From NCBI GenBank assembly GCA_050084985.1, contig JBITNC010000001.1:17298001-17362000 (forward strand): DNA of 64,000 bases, written 5' to 3'. The position numbers and the translations under genes are program-made. The notes beneath the pieces were generated by a model. The model saw nothing but the letters and a program-made list of their open reading frames with translations. It made no database searches and had not been told where the DNA came from. Shown piece by piece: positions 1 to 11,211 of the stretch. Numbering within the stretch: position 1 is the first letter of the stretch; every line of letters starts with the position of its first letter. The stretch comes from Nageia nagi (taxonomy: Eukaryota > Pinophyta).

Positions 1-157
1 CAATATTATCTTAATTATCTGTTCTACCATTATTATGCCTCAAATCCTACCCACACATAAAAAAGTATAATAGAATATGGGAAGATCATATATGCATCAA
101 GTTGAATTCTTTATTACAATTTTGAGTCAATTTTAGACCAACTAGAATAGTATAGGA
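1..157. other. Spacer with no recognised feature
   Basis: AT-rich sequence in front of the first LTR-like repeat. No gene, motif or repeat was recognised. Confidence 0.4.
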
Positions 158-880
158 TGGGAAAGGGAATTGTATTAATTAAACAGTAAAGACAATCCCT
201 AAGCCTATAATGATCTAAATGGCCTAATAGTAAAAATAAATGATTTTCAAGAAGGAACAAACTAATTCTTATCAAGATGGATATTTGTATACTTACTTAT
301 AGTACTTGATACAAATGAAATGAATCCAAACATTGATGAAGGAAAACTTAATGAAGATACCACATAAATCCAAGCTTACAAATCCTATAGAAAAGGATCA
401 CCATCAGTCCTCCCAAAGTAGAATGGGCCACTATTGGTCCTCTAACAAGCCATCATCAATACTCTTTCAAAGAGATTTAAAGTCTAAATTATGTTTTCAC
501 CTTCATAAGCCTACAAGGATGTCAGATTATACATAATAATAGTATGATAGCTCACGTAATAAAGTTAGAGTATCCAAATTTCAATCTTGATAAGGCAACA
601 TTAAGAAACACCTAAAGGGGAATATACCACTATCAATTTTAGAATATGTTATCCAAATCTATCTTGATAGTGAACTTATGTGGATTTTGGTTATATAAGG
701 AAATTGATGATGTAACCCACTTGTTAGGTCGGTGCCCACACCTTGAGACTTATGTTACCTATAAATAAGACACATATTAGTTTAGTATTATATTGATATT
801 AATGAAATTACACCAAGTAACTTGATAATTTATATTTATTTATTTTAAACAAGTACATAAGTTAAATTTATGTAACTACA
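158..880 (-). repeat. LTR-like dispersed repeat, copy A
   Basis: About 725 bp aligns by eye along its whole length with 16,916-17,643 in the same orientation, with substitutions and small indels. Plus-strand ends are TGGGAAAGGG and ATGTAACTACA, so both strands have TG...CA termini as in an LTR. Read on the minus strand it starts TGTAGTTACAT, the commoner form for plant LTRs, so I favour minus orientation. No 5-bp target duplication is visible around either copy alone or around the pair. It could be a solo LTR or the 3' LTR of a minus-strand element whose 5' LTR is copy B. It contains a three-palindrome module at 395-462. Confidence 0.6.
395..462. repeat. Three-palindrome module (copy A)
   Basis: Three 16-mers of the form GGACCA-N4-TGGTCC lie at 395 (GGATCACCATCAGTCC), 425 (GGGCCACTATTGGTCC) and 447 (decayed). 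The offsets 0, 30 and 52 match those in copy B and at 2,321. The same first two palindromes recur in every intact satellite unit. Confidence 0.6.
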
Positions 881-1430
881 TTTAAACCATTTTGGAAGTA
901 TAATTTGTAAATACTTTGTATTTAAAAATTATGCATTTCAAAGTAAAACATGAAAAAACAATTCCCTAAAAATTTTAATTATGGTAATCACTCACTCTAT
1001 ACCCCACTTTTGATTTGGATTCTTTTTTCAGTGAGGCAAGAAAGAAGGATTCCAATGCTTACTCAACATTTAATATTTAATCATACATGATTATGAAGAC
1101 ATGTTAGCTCATATTTATTATCATACATATGGAAATTTTCATTTTTTACTAATAAAAAAAATATATGGATATAAGCATGATGTAATGGAAAATCTTAGAA
1201 ACATAACTATCTACCCAAATGAGTCATCAATAGCAATGTTCCATAATGTGTTTCAAATTCATCGAGTATAATCATCTAAAAATTAAGATCATTGATGACT
1301 TATCTGCATTTTTTTCACATGATATATCTCAATAATATTGAAAAATAAAAAATGATTATACCTTTAATAGTCTCAAGGAATCCCAAGAAGGCCTTTCTCC
1401 AAAATAGGGACATGCTTCTTTATGAAAAGA
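881..1430. other. Spacer with no recognised feature
   Basis: AT-rich, stop-rich in all frames. Nothing was recognised. Confidence 0.4.
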
Positions 1431-1469
1431 GGACTAATGATAGTCCAAAAATGAACCCATGGTGGCCCC
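1431..1469. repeat. Two-palindrome variant of the module
   Basis: GGACTAATGATAGTCC (1,431-1,446) is a 6-bp-stem palindrome with a 4-nt centre, of the same GGACYA-N4-TRGTCC form as the satellite palindromes. A decayed second copy (AACCCATGGTGGCCCC) starts at about 1,454, a 23-bp offset close to the 22-bp gap between the second and third palindromes elsewhere. Confidence 0.4.
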
Positions 1470-1602
1470 TTTTTTGTACTCATGGAATCCCAAAATCACT
1501 TTAAAAAGTGAATTTTGGGGTATTTGCTTAGTTATAGGGCTTTATTTCATAAAATTACATTTTATTATGAGGGATTTGCTTCTTTATTTAAATATAAAAT
1601 AA

Positions 1603-1805
1603 CAACATTCCATTTGGCATTCTATAGTTGAAACCTTCTTGAATGACTACCAAGAACATGAATGAACTCATGTCTTTTGGATGCTTCAATAAAAAACACC
1701 AATGTTCCATTTGGCACCTTGTACTTGAATCTTTGATAAGAAGCCTTAAGATGAAATATCAACATTCCATTTGGTACACCATAACTGAAATGTCCCTTGT
1801 TACCT
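1603..1805. repeat. Short tandem repeat, three units
   Basis: The core TTCCATTTGGCA-like word, with similar flanks, occurs at about 1,605, 1,702 and 1,762, so the units are ~60 bp with an insertion in the first interval. On the minus strand each unit reads as a VPNG-containing peptide, giving an open frame of 73 residues. I take it as a minisatellite rather than a gene. Its position, between an LTR-like repeat and a PMD relic, resembles the minisatellite at 35,190-35,720. Confidence 0.5.
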
Positions 1806-2320
1806 TTGCCAAGGCTTGAACTTATTTTATTTCTTTTTGTCACATAGATGAATTATTTCTTACACACATTATTATTTTATAAATATATGAAAATCACATA
1901 AAAAGATAAGAAAAATAACATACCTATCTCTTGCCTATAATATTGCTATATATCATACTTGTATCTGAACTGCTCTAGAGATTTAATAGCTTTCCTACAA
2001 ATTTGATGTATTTTTGTTTCGAGAAGAGAATTGAAGAAAACCCAAAGAAGATCGAAATTGATCCTTTTTTGGTGATATTTTTCAAAATTATAAAGTTTTA
2101 TGATATCTATTATGTTTGAATATGCTTAATTCAATTTAAAATTTTAGTTCAATGCTTCTGATTTTGTGGTAATGTCATATTTTATCTATTGATTTTGTTA
2201 GATAGAATAAGAGGGTTTTATCAAATTTTATCTAGTTTTTCATATTTGGATATTGGATTCATGCTTACATAGAAGTTATATATCATGTGATATTTCCTAT
2301 TTCTAAAAATTCTATAAAAA

Positions 2321-2388
2321 GGACCATTATTGGTCCATTTAGTTTGGGGGGACCATTATCGGTCCATAAATGGACCTAAGTCAGTCCA
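2321..2388. repeat. Three-palindrome module, best preserved
   Basis: GGACCATTATTGGTCC (2,321-2,336) is a perfect inverted repeat. GGACCATTATCGGTCC follows at 2,350 and GGACCTAAGTCAGTCC at 2,372. Offsets of 0, 29 and 51 match copies A and B. The ~12 bp before it (TCTATAAAAA) resembles the sequence before the first palindrome at 395 and in the satellite. Confidence 0.65.
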
Positions 2389-3119
2389 TTTTTGGAGGCA
2401 TATTGTATCAAAATTTTGGTTTTCATGTCTATTATGATCTACAAATGTGTAATGTATATTGTGTTTCTTATTTTTTTTGTGTGATATTGGTGGAGTGCTT
2501 GTTTACTAAGAGGGTAGTTATTTATTGATATATTATTATTATGGGAGATATATTTTAGGGTTTACAAGTTTTTGGTGGGTATTTCATATAGTATGCCGCT
2601 TCAAATTATACACAAAGAAAATTATAGGGCTCATTTAGTGGTAAATACTCCTACTCAACATAAGGTAAGTGATTCCCATCATATTTTGGTCAAATTTGTT
2701 GGTTTATATTGTATTTTATGTGGAGTTTTTTGCTTGTATTTTCATTTTTGGTTCATGGATACCCTAAGGCTTTGTTATTTTTCTTTTTGCATTTTTTTAG
2801 TCACAAAAGTGGTAAAGAGGGGTCATTTTTATTAATGGATATAGGTTGGAAAACCCCACATAAAATTTTTAGGATCAAAAACTTATAGGAAAATGATCAA
2901 TGGTGACCCTCATGGATTGATGTTGACCCATTCCTAGGTCAGAACATAATGTTGATAGTGTATCTAAAAGTGCAGTTTGTAGTGTTTTAAGATTCTATTT
3001 TCATTTTTTATACCTTTTGATCTAATGTCTTTTGTGTTTACTAATTTTTATAGGAGCATGAAGTTTTTATGAGGCCATCATGATAGTTTCCCTCTTTCAA
3101 TAGGTGTTATTAATGGGAT
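2389..3119. other. Spacer with no recognised gene
   Basis: T-rich sequence. An open frame at 2,572-2,835 (+) of 87 residues is hydrophobic but matches no family I recognise, and is probably chance. Confidence 0.35.
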
Positions 3120-4820
3120 TTTTTGGATGAGGACAATGAGATACTAGATGAATTTAGGTAGAGGCACATCTCTACTACCTTGATATGCTAAGGTAATGTT
3201 GATTGTATTCATGTACATGTGGGATCCAAATACCAACAACTTTCATCTCCCACTTAGCGATATGATAGTCACCCTAGAGAATGTATACAATATCATGTGA
3301 GTCCTTATCATAGGTAAATTAGTGAACATGGCCCCTAATTCTAACATCGAGAGGAGGAAGTGCTAGCACAAAGTTTGATAGATACTGATGAATACCATTA
3401 TCAAAAGAGAGGCTACTACCTATCTCATGCATTGATAAAGTATGCCCCACATCTATAGAGGCTACTATGGCTCCTATTGGTCACTCTTATAGAAATATTC
3501 TTGTATTCAAACAAGAGTGAGGAGATCTATCCTATCGGTATGGTACCTATCATACAATACATAGTACTGTAGTGATAGTGGTATGCATGGGTTTTGGTCA
3601 TACTAACATAATTATATCATGACCTTCATGAGAGGAAAAAATGGTTATGTACTTGATGCTACTATAGGTATGAGCGTATATATGAGCATATCATTATCTT
3701 ATAGCCATAAGATCTACCAATGGATATACTTGATGGTACACATGGATAGGGTACTGTAGGTTGGATTTTCTAACTTATGACCTAGAGGATTGGTAGTTGA
3801 TATTGGATGTACTTACAGAGGCTAGGGTTATATGGTGACCCTATAGGCATATGGGTGAGTGGGATGATGATCTATGAGAGCTAGTAGGGGTGTGACACTC
3901 TATATACCTCTAGGATCTATGCGATAGTATGGGGATTCCTATAGGATAGAGAGGATTCTACAATAGCCTAAGATTATATAAGGAATATTAGATGATAAAG
4001 GGCTAGTGGTGTGCTACTATAAGGATAAATATCTACCTCATGGAGTGGAGCTAATGCCTGATTGGGACTCTAGTTGTGAGTCACCTTCTGATGACTTTGA
4101 TATAAATATCAAGCTATATGAGGATGGTTCAGACCATAGTTAAGTGTATCTAGGATGGTGTCCATGAGGATGTGGAAGATGAGAAGTCATTGAAGCTATA
4201 ATATGTTGAGGATGGTCCTTTGTATGAGGGAGAGGATGAGCTAGGCTATGGTGGGAATGGATATGAGGAGGAAAATGTACCCAATTAGGAGATTTATTAT
4301 AATACCCCCACATGGGATTAGGATGAGGAGGAGGAGGAGGATGAACATATGCATGATACTGCCCATGCCTCCAATGGTACAAATGACTAAGGTAAATATA
4401 TCTAACTTAAATATAATCTCAAGTTGGTACAATAAGGTATGAAAATTGACACATATTATGCTTGGTTTTAAAAATGAAAAATATATAGATACTACAAAGT
4501 TCCCTAAATGAAAAGATAAAGGAGTGTGAGGAGCTCATGTAGTAACTACAATATGGATACATGGATATATATTACAATATATATGGGTACATATAGGATT
4601 CCAAGGCATGCATAGAGAGCCTACATGAGGAGCTATGAAGGGTAGAGTGTGAGACTATGAATCAATGACTATAAGCATAGTGTTATAAGGCTAGCTGTGA
4701 TGTTGCATGATCATATAGAAGAGATCAACCTAGCTCTAGCATTCATGTGAGCATATCTAGGAGCTCTAGGAGATAGGCTAGTGTAGGTTCTCTATAACCA
4801 TGGAACTTGACTTTGGTGTA
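3120..4820 (+). pseudogene. Plant mobile domain (PMD, MAIN-like) gene relic, sense strand
   Basis: The PMD is the aminotransferase-like domain (PF10536 type) of the MAIN/MAIL1 proteins. It is also carried by plant transposable elements. The best stretch lies at about 3,195-3,330. It reads WDPNTNNFHLP, then DMIVTLENVYNIM, a stop, and VLIIGKLVN. This is the usual family order of a TNTFHLP-like motif, a TVTLEDV-like motif and a small loop. Downstream are an acidic GAG/GAT-rich tract (~4,140-4,380) and a charged tail to ~4,820. Many in-frame stops and shifts make it non-functional. A second relic of the same kind is on the minus strand at 31,860-33,660. The boundaries are approximate. Confidence 0.55.
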
Positions 4821-5058
4821 AGTATATATACCAACATATTGATAATACAAAAATAAACTCCTTTTTAGCTTTCATATTTTATCATGTACATATCTATGTG
4901 AATGTAACTAATATTTTCTAATATAAAAGGGAAAAACATTTTCTATATTTTAATTTTTAGAAATACATGAATGGATACCATATGATAAGATGGCTCTTCT
5001 TGATCATCATCATGAGTGGAATCAAGTGGTGATGTAGCTGATCTAGATACTTGTATAA
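4821..5058. other. Spacer ending in chromovirus target site
   Basis: AT-rich. The last five bases (TATAA, 5,054-5,058) are the left copy of the target-site duplication of the chromovirus. Confidence 0.6.
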
Positions 5059-5374
5059 TGTTAGGTCCCCTATACTACTCATGTAGCCCATATATTGTTA
5101 TTATGTGTCCAATAGAAGCCCAATATGTTTATTTTTATTCCATTACATTATTATTTTTATGTCGGCTAGTGTCCTTTCATTATAGTGGCACCCCTTGGAC
5201 TCCTATATATACTAAGGAGGTATTATCATTTGTATGGTCTATTATGGTGTATTTGATGTGATGTAAAGGAGGTTTCCCCCTCAAAGTGGCTTATTACTGA
5301 TTTTATCTCTTATTCAAGGTGTTTAGCTCTTTCTCTTGTGATTTTATGCTATTTTGGGAACTTGGTTCATAACA
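5059..5374 (+). repeat. Chromovirus 5' LTR
   Basis: It starts TGTTAGGTCC and ends TTCATAACA, immediately followed by the primer binding site. A TATATATACT box-like word near 5,205 could serve as the promoter. Relative to the 3' LTR it keeps a ~22-bp T/A-rich segment around 5,130-5,160. Confidence 0.93.
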
Positions 5375-5376
5375 TT

Positions 5377-5388
5377 TGGTATTAGAGC
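5377..5388 (+). other. Primer binding site (tRNA-iMet type)
   Basis: TGGTATTAGAGC lies 2 bp after the 5' LTR. It differs by one C-to-T change from the common plant site TGGTATCAGAGC, complementary to the 3' end of initiator tRNA-Met. Confidence 0.85.
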
Positions 5389-6712
5389 AAACGATTCTAT
5401 GGTTTCACTACTCAAAACTAGTCATCGTGGCATTTTAGCTACCCATTTGTTTTTGCAAGGTTTAAAATTCTGAAATTTATAGGGTTATTATAAGACATAC
5501 AAATTAAGTTTTAGTTAAAATTTTAGCTCCTAATTCACTATATTTTGCAAGTTACACTCAAGGGAAGTTAGGGTTTGTGACTAGTCTCAAAAGCAGGTTT
5601 GAAATAGGTGTTCTAGCTAAAAAGTGTATATTTGAAGTTTTACAAATTCAAACTATGTGAATCCTATTGTATTGGTTAGGGTACATACTAAAGTTTATTT
5701 GGTACAATTTTCAAGGTCTGGGAATAAACAAGTGACACACAGCACTTCATACAAGTTTGCTCTTTTGAAAAATCCAAAAATCAGCACATTTTGGGATAGT
5801 TGTAGCCATTTTCTCTTGAAATATCAAAATATGATGAAAATTATGGAATTGAAAGGAAGACATATAATTATATAATAATTATAAATTTTAGACTCTAAAG
5901 GGTAGAAATTTCATATTTACATTAGTTGGAAGGTTGGACAATAGAACAGTCTCCAAATCATGGTTTAAAAAGGTACAATTTTTTAAATTTGCATATATTT
6001 TGATTGGAAGGTCTATTTGAGGTGATTCAAAAGTTGTTGAAAAGAGAATAAAGAGGATATTATTGTAGGTATAGAAGTGTTTTGGCATATTTAAATATAG
6101 GATCTATCATTATCTTGCCAGCATTGCATCCTGAGGAATTATGGTCTCCTACAACGTACTCGTAGTATATCGCTTAGGCCACTATTGGATTCTCTCACGT
6201 ACCTTTGAGTATATAGAGAGGATATCATGCTCATTAGTGTACATGATATATATAGAGGTCCTTTAGGATTCCCTTATGTAACATGAGTATATTATCAAGG
6301 GCCCTTTTCAAACGGTTATGCATTAGATAGCACTATCACAGATTTGAGCTCCTATGTACCTTGTGTATATAGGGAGACCCCCTAGAATCTCGAAACCAAC
6401 CAAGTTAACCTTTTGATCATCTTTTTTTTTCAATACACCAAGAATAGTACTTGGTAAGACTACCCACATGTACCAAAAGGTAGTCAAGTAGTATGACCAA
6501 GGGTACGGTCTATCCTCTTTGGTTGGAGCTCTGAAATATTGGGCCGAGTACTATTGTTGGACCCTATGATATATCATGGTTTGTGAGAATTGGATACTCC
6601 TGTGAGGACCTTTGACTAAACCATTTGGGAAATTCCTATTCCATAGTAATACTCAATCAAAATTCCACCAAAAAAAATTGCTACACCACCTAGACCTACG
6701 GAGGGTTCATCC
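5389..6712 (+). other. Chromovirus leader
   Basis: About 1.3 kb between the primer binding site and gag. Short open frames at 5,657-5,875 (+) and 5,888-6,088 (-) match nothing. In the gag frame the sequence is open and proline-rich just upstream of 6,713, so translation of the ancestor may have begun slightly earlier. Confidence 0.6.
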
Positions 6713-7096
6713 ATGACTATAGTAGAAAGTGAAGACATATCCTTCCGAATATCCCAATTGGAAGAATTGGTTAAAGGGTATGTAAAAAAGGGTGATTTGG
6801 AGGAATTAAAAAGGGATTTGACAAAAGGGATGGTAAGATCAATTGATTTAATCAACTTGAGGGAAGAATTGGTGACTAATATGGATCAAAATATGGAAAA
6901 GATTTTCCAACTCATACAAAACCCAGAGGGAAAGATTCCTAAAGATGTTGATATGGCCTAGGGTTATTAGGAAAATAATGATATTGTTCAAGGAGATAAA
7001 CCTTTCATTAATAAGCCTAATTTAGGAGGGTATGCTTCTACTAATGGAAGTAATCAAGCATGGTTCTTAAGGGGAATCCAACTCCCCAAGATAGAC

Positions 7097-7765
7097 ATGA
7101 GGAAGTTTGATGGAAAGGACCCCATCACTTGGATATTTCAAATGGAGCATTTTTTTTATCTACACCAAGTACCAACATCACAAAAGGTAACTATTGCATC
7201 CTTGTATCTAGAGCTTGATCAGGTTGTATGGTACCAATGGCTTTGTGAATGTAAAAAGGGTTCTATTATATCTTGGTCCATTTTTATAGAGGAACTAATA
7301 GCCTAGCATGAGGATGTTAAGAATAATTCCTTCTTTACTCAATTAACAAATCTAAGGCAAAAAGGTTTAGTGATGGAGCACATTCAACAATTTCAAAAGT
7401 TGAGTCTTAGAGTGAATGACATACCAAGTGATAGATTGTTGGATCTCTTTATGGGAACCTTAAAGGATAACATTCAACATGAGGTGCATTTGTTTGAACC
7501 AACATCCTCAGAGATGAATTTTAGGATGGAAAGGAAGGTTGAAAGTAAAAATATGGTAATGGATACTAAAAGGTTTCCCTCAAACACCTATAAAGAAAAT
7601 AATGTTCCTTATTCTCACTTACCTAAACCTACAAGGTTGACACCTCAACAAATGGATGAAATACGAGCAAAGGGTCTATGCTTCAATTATGATAGCAAGT
7701 ATAGTAAAGGACATAAGTGTGGGGAGAAGAAATTATTCTACATAGAATGTGAAGAGGAAGAATAA
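7097..7765 (+). pseudogene. gag core and zinc knuckle
   Basis: This part packages element RNA in the virus-like particle. KFDGKDPITWIFQMEHFF (from ~7,100) is the usual start of the plant retrotransposon gag domain. The knuckle at 7,679-7,720 reads GLCFNYDSKYSKGHKC. The family pattern is GLCFxC...GHxC, so the second Cys (codon 7,688) is now Tyr, a TGT-to-TAT change. Stops are at 7,304 and 7,763. Confidence 0.85.
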
Positions 7766-7819
7766 AAAGAAGAAAAATCATCCACACTCAAAGAATTAGA
7801 AGAGATTACTACTGAAGAA

Positions 7820-8206
7820 ATGACTCCCACCATATCTTGTAATGCATTGGCTAGAATTATTGCTCCTCAAACTCTCAAGATAGAAGGATATATCAAGAAG
7901 AAAAAGGTAATAGTGTTGATTGACTCTGGTAGTACACATAATTTTATTCATTCCAAGATAACCAAAGATTTGAATTGCTTCATATATCCAGTGCTAGAGT
8001 TTCAAGTGATGGTTGCATATGGAGGAACTATAAATTGCTCAGGGAAGTGCCATAATATCAATCTAACCATGGGGAAATATGTACTAAAAATTCCAATGAT
8101 TTCCATTCCAATGGGTGCTACTGATATTGTCTTAGGGATCCAATGGTTACAATCATTGGGAATAGTGGCTTTTAATTTTAAAGAACTTTTCATGAAATTT
8201 TCTTAG
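7820..8206 (+). pseudogene. Retropepsin-type aspartic protease
   Basis: Processes the polyprotein. The catalytic motif DSGSTHNFI is intact (Asp codon at about 7,922), and the second family motif, DIVLGIQWLQSLG, is at ~8,130. The segment itself is open and ends at the stop at 8,204. It lies in frame with gag and RT. Confidence 0.88.
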
Positions 8207-8429
8207 GAAGGAAAAGAGTTTTAATTAAGGGGTAATGAAGTGAAAGATTGTAAGATAATCAGCTCCAATGGTATGACAAAACTTTTGAGGAAGCAAAGAA
8301 GAGGTGTAATTGTACAATTATGCTCACTAGATATCCAAACATCTAAGCCAGGCAATTCTCCAGATCTCTAAAAAGTCATTGATAAGTATCCCAAGGTATT
8401 TGATACTCCCAAAGGTCTCCCCCCTAATC

Positions 8430-9210
8430 GAGATCATGATCATGGTATTAACTTAATTCTAGAAAGTGTTCCTCCCAACATCAGACCTTACAGATATCCA
8501 TATGCCCAAAAGAGTGAAATTGAATGTATGATTGCAGAAATGCTAGAAATAGGTATAATTCGACCAAGCCAAAGTTCTTTCTCTTCCCCAGTAGTAATGG
8601 TGCTTAAGAAGGAGGGAGCATGGTGCATGTGTCTAGATTATAGAGAGCTAAACAAGCTCACTATTAAATATAAATTTCCCATTCCTATCATTGATGAATT
8701 GTTGGATGAATTACATTGAGCAAAATACTTCACCAAGCTAGATCTTTGCTCGAGATATCATCAAATTAGAATGAAGATAAAAGACATTTCGAAAATAGCA
8801 TTCAAAACTCATGAAGGTCATTATGAATTCTTGGTCATGCCCTTTGGCCTTACTAATGCACCTTCCACTTTTCAAAGTTTGATGAATTATATTTTCAAAC
8901 CCTTCCTTAGAAAATTTGTGTTAGTATTCTTTGATGATATACTAATCTACAGTAAGTATTGGGAAGATCATGTTCAACATGTTGACAGGGTGCTCAAACT
9001 ATTGGAGGCACAACAATTGTATGCAAAACCATCCAAATGTTTCTTTGGGGTATAGGATGTGGAATATTTGGGTCATATTGTGTCTTATGAGGGTGTTAAG
9101 CTAGACCCTAACAAAATTAAAGCCATCAAGGAATGGAGACTTCCCACAACCTTAAGGCACCTTAGAGGATTTTTAGGGTTAACAGGGTATTATCGCAAGT
9201 TTGTTAAGAA
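8430..9210 (+). pseudogene. Reverse transcriptase
   Basis: Copies element RNA into DNA. Visible motifs in order are [64 protein letters not shown], and the catalytic [10 protein letters not shown] (two Asp codons at ~8,933-8,938, FxDD form). VEYLGHIVS follows. Stops at 8,717 and 9,053 interrupt it without changing frame. Confidence 0.92.
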
Positions 9211-9220
9211 TTATGGGTGA

Positions 9221-9720
9221 ATCACTACACCTCTAACAACATTAGTAAAGAAAGATGCATTTTCTTGGACTCTAGAAGTAACTAAGGCCTTTGAAAATCT
9301 TAAAGAAGCAATGTGCAAAGCTCCTATATTAGCTACATTAGACTTCACAAAAACTTTTATTGTGGAATGTGATGCCTCAAGAAATGGCATTGGTGCTATT
9401 TTAATGCAAAATGGAAGACCCATTGCCTTTGAGAGTCATCCAATAAAGGGAAAGAATTTAAACAAACCTATTCATTAGAAGGAAATGATGGCAATACTAC
9501 ATGCCTTGACGAAATGGCATCCCTATCTAATGGGAAGACACTGTAAGGTCAAAATAGATCATGATAGTCTTAAATAATTCTTAGAACAAAGACTATATTC
9601 AGAAGAGCAACAAAAATGGGTCACAAAGATGTTGGGTTATGACTTTGAAATCATTTATAAAAAAGGTAAGCAAAATGTTGTGGCCGATGCACTCTCAAGA
9701 AAGGATGAGGATGTTGAGGC
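9221..9720 (+). pseudogene. RNase H
   Basis: Removes the RNA strand during reverse transcription. Motifs are FIVECDASRNGIGAIL (~9,357), PIAFESH, KEMMAILHALTKWHPYL and the C-terminal NVVADALSRK (~9,680). Stops are at 9,476 and 9,575, the latter in the position of a conserved Gln. Confidence 0.88.
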
Positions 9721-9899
9721 ATTGATATGCGTAATTTCAATTCTCTAACTTGAGTGGATAACTAAAGCAAGGGATGAATGGAGGAATGATGAGGAGGTGT
9801 GGACACTCATTCAGAAGCTATAGCAAGATCCTAATGTGTCTGATACATTCAATTGGAAAAATGATTCTCTGTGGTACAAGGATCGCTTATATTTATGTA

Positions 9900-10990
9900 A
9901 GAACTCCTAACTCAAACAAAAGGTTCTTTTGGAATTACACACCTCCCCTTTAGGAGGGCACTCAGGAGTCTTAAAAACTTACCACAAAGTTAAGAAGGAA
10001 TGTTTTTGGGATGGCCTTAAATTTGATATCCAAAAGTTTGTGGTAGAATGTTTGGTTTGCCAACAAAATAAAGTTGAGACAATCAAGACCCCAAGTCTTT
10101 TACAACCATTACCCATTCCAAGTCAGAGTTGGGAGGAAGTCTCAATGAATTTTATCACAAGTCTACCCAAGTCTGAAGGAAAGAGTGTAATCATGGTGGT
10201 TGTTGATAGACATACCAAGTATGCACACTTTTGTGCACTATCCCATCCCTTCAAAGCTAGTACAGTCACTACTGCATTCATGGAGATAGTTCAAAAATTA
10301 CATGGAAACCCAAAGATTATTATAAGTGATAGAGATCCCATTTTCACTGGGAATTTTTGGATAGAATTATTTTCTTATCTTGGTACTCAATTGGCTCATA
10401 GCTCATCTTATCATCCTCAATCTGATGGGCAAACTAAGCTAGTGAACAAATGTTTAGAAGGATATCTTCGTTGCTTTGTATCTGATAAACAAACACAATG
10501 GGTCAAGTGGTTATCTTTGGCAGAATAGTGGTATAACACTTCCTTCCATACGATAACAAAAATAACCCCATTTATGGAACTTTATGGATATCATCCACCA
10601 TCCATCACATCACATCTAAGAGACAAATCAAAGGTTCAAGAAGTGGAAGATCACATCGAGCATCAACAACAAGTTCTCCAACTCTTAAAGGATAACCTGA
10701 CCTTGGCACAGAATCGAATGAAACAATAAGCAAATCAAAATTGTAGTGAAAGAAGATTTGAAATGGGTGATTGGGTGTTTTTATGGCTACAACCATACAA
10801 ATAGATGTCCCTTAAGCAATCTAATAAGGATAACAAACTATCTCCCAAGTACTATGGGCCTTATAAGGTGTTGCAAAAGATTGGTAGTATGGCATACAAA
10901 TTGGAGCTTCTAGCTTCTTCGTGAATACACCCAAGTTTTCATGTTTCATGCTTAAATAAGGTTATAGGTGACAAGATCCTAGTTCAAACT
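9900..10990 (+). pseudogene. Integrase
   Basis: Inserts the DNA copy. The HHCC zinc-binding region is at ~9,929-10,065 (ELHTSPLGGHSG ... CLVCQQNK). The core catalytic residues are visible as D in VVVDRHTKY (~10,204), D in ISDRDPIF (~10,330) and E in LVNKCLEGYL (~10,456). The C-terminal part has the family GDWVFLWLQPY and YYGPYKV motifs (~10,770-10,870). Stops are at 10,526, 10,727, 10,802 and 10,922. Confidence 0.9.
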
Positions 10991-11009
10991 ACACTTCTAG
11001 AACTCGATG

Positions 11010-11182
11010 AGGAAGGAAAAATTATATTGGAGCTAGAAGTAATCACTAAATCAAGAATCCGTAAGCTAAGAAATCGATCAATTTTAGAGTATCTCATTAA
11101 GTGGAAGAACCTACCTGCTGAAGATTCCACATGGGAATATGAGAATTTTCTACAAAAGCATCTAGAACTACTCAAATGTTGA
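11010..11182 (+). pseudogene. Integrase-linked chromodomain
   Basis: EYLIKWKNLPAEDSTWEYEN (~11,086-11,145) is the classic chromodomain core that in chromoviruses follows integrase and is thought to steer integration to modified histones. It ends with HLELLKC and the terminal TGA at 11,180. The domain itself has no internal stop. Confidence 0.9.
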
Positions 11183-11197
11183 GGACAACATTTTTTT

Positions 11198-11211
11198 GAA
11201 GGAGAGGGGCA
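11198..11211 (+). other. Polypurine tract
   Basis: GAAGGAGAGGGGCA lies immediately upstream of the 3' LTR, the expected priming site for plus-strand DNA. Confidence 0.85.

Larger units (their letters stand above)
6713..11182 (+). pseudogene. Chromovirus gag-pol, one frame with 19 stops
   Basis: One reading frame runs 1,489 codons from ATG 6,713 to TGA 11,180. Domain order is gag core, zinc knuckle, aspartic protease, reverse transcriptase, RNase H, integrase, chromodomain. In-frame stops are at 6959, 6968, 7304, 7763, 8204, 8222, 8369, 8717, 9053, 9218, 9476, 9575, 9746, 9821, 9908, 10526, 10727, 10802 and 10922. No frameshift was found. Family motifs suggest that about 12 stops replace Gln codons, two replace CGA and one replaces TGG, all C-to-T or G-to-A. 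Two look like G-to-T and two are unassigned. The protein cannot be made as it stands. Confidence 0.9.

Noticed and set aside
2572-2835. Hydrophobic 87-codon open frame as a membrane protein
   Set aside because: T-rich sequence yields hydrophobic frames by chance; no supporting motif or neighbour.
4140-4382. His/Pro-rich minus-strand open frame
   Set aside because: It is the reverse of a GAG/GAT-rich acidic tract in the sense-strand PMD relic; low-complexity shadow.
6713-11182. Programmed stop readthrough or a reassigned code in the chromovirus
   Set aside because: Both TAA/TAG and TGA occur, at Gln, Arg, Trp and Gly/Glu positions, so no single reassignment explains them; methylation-linked decay is simpler.
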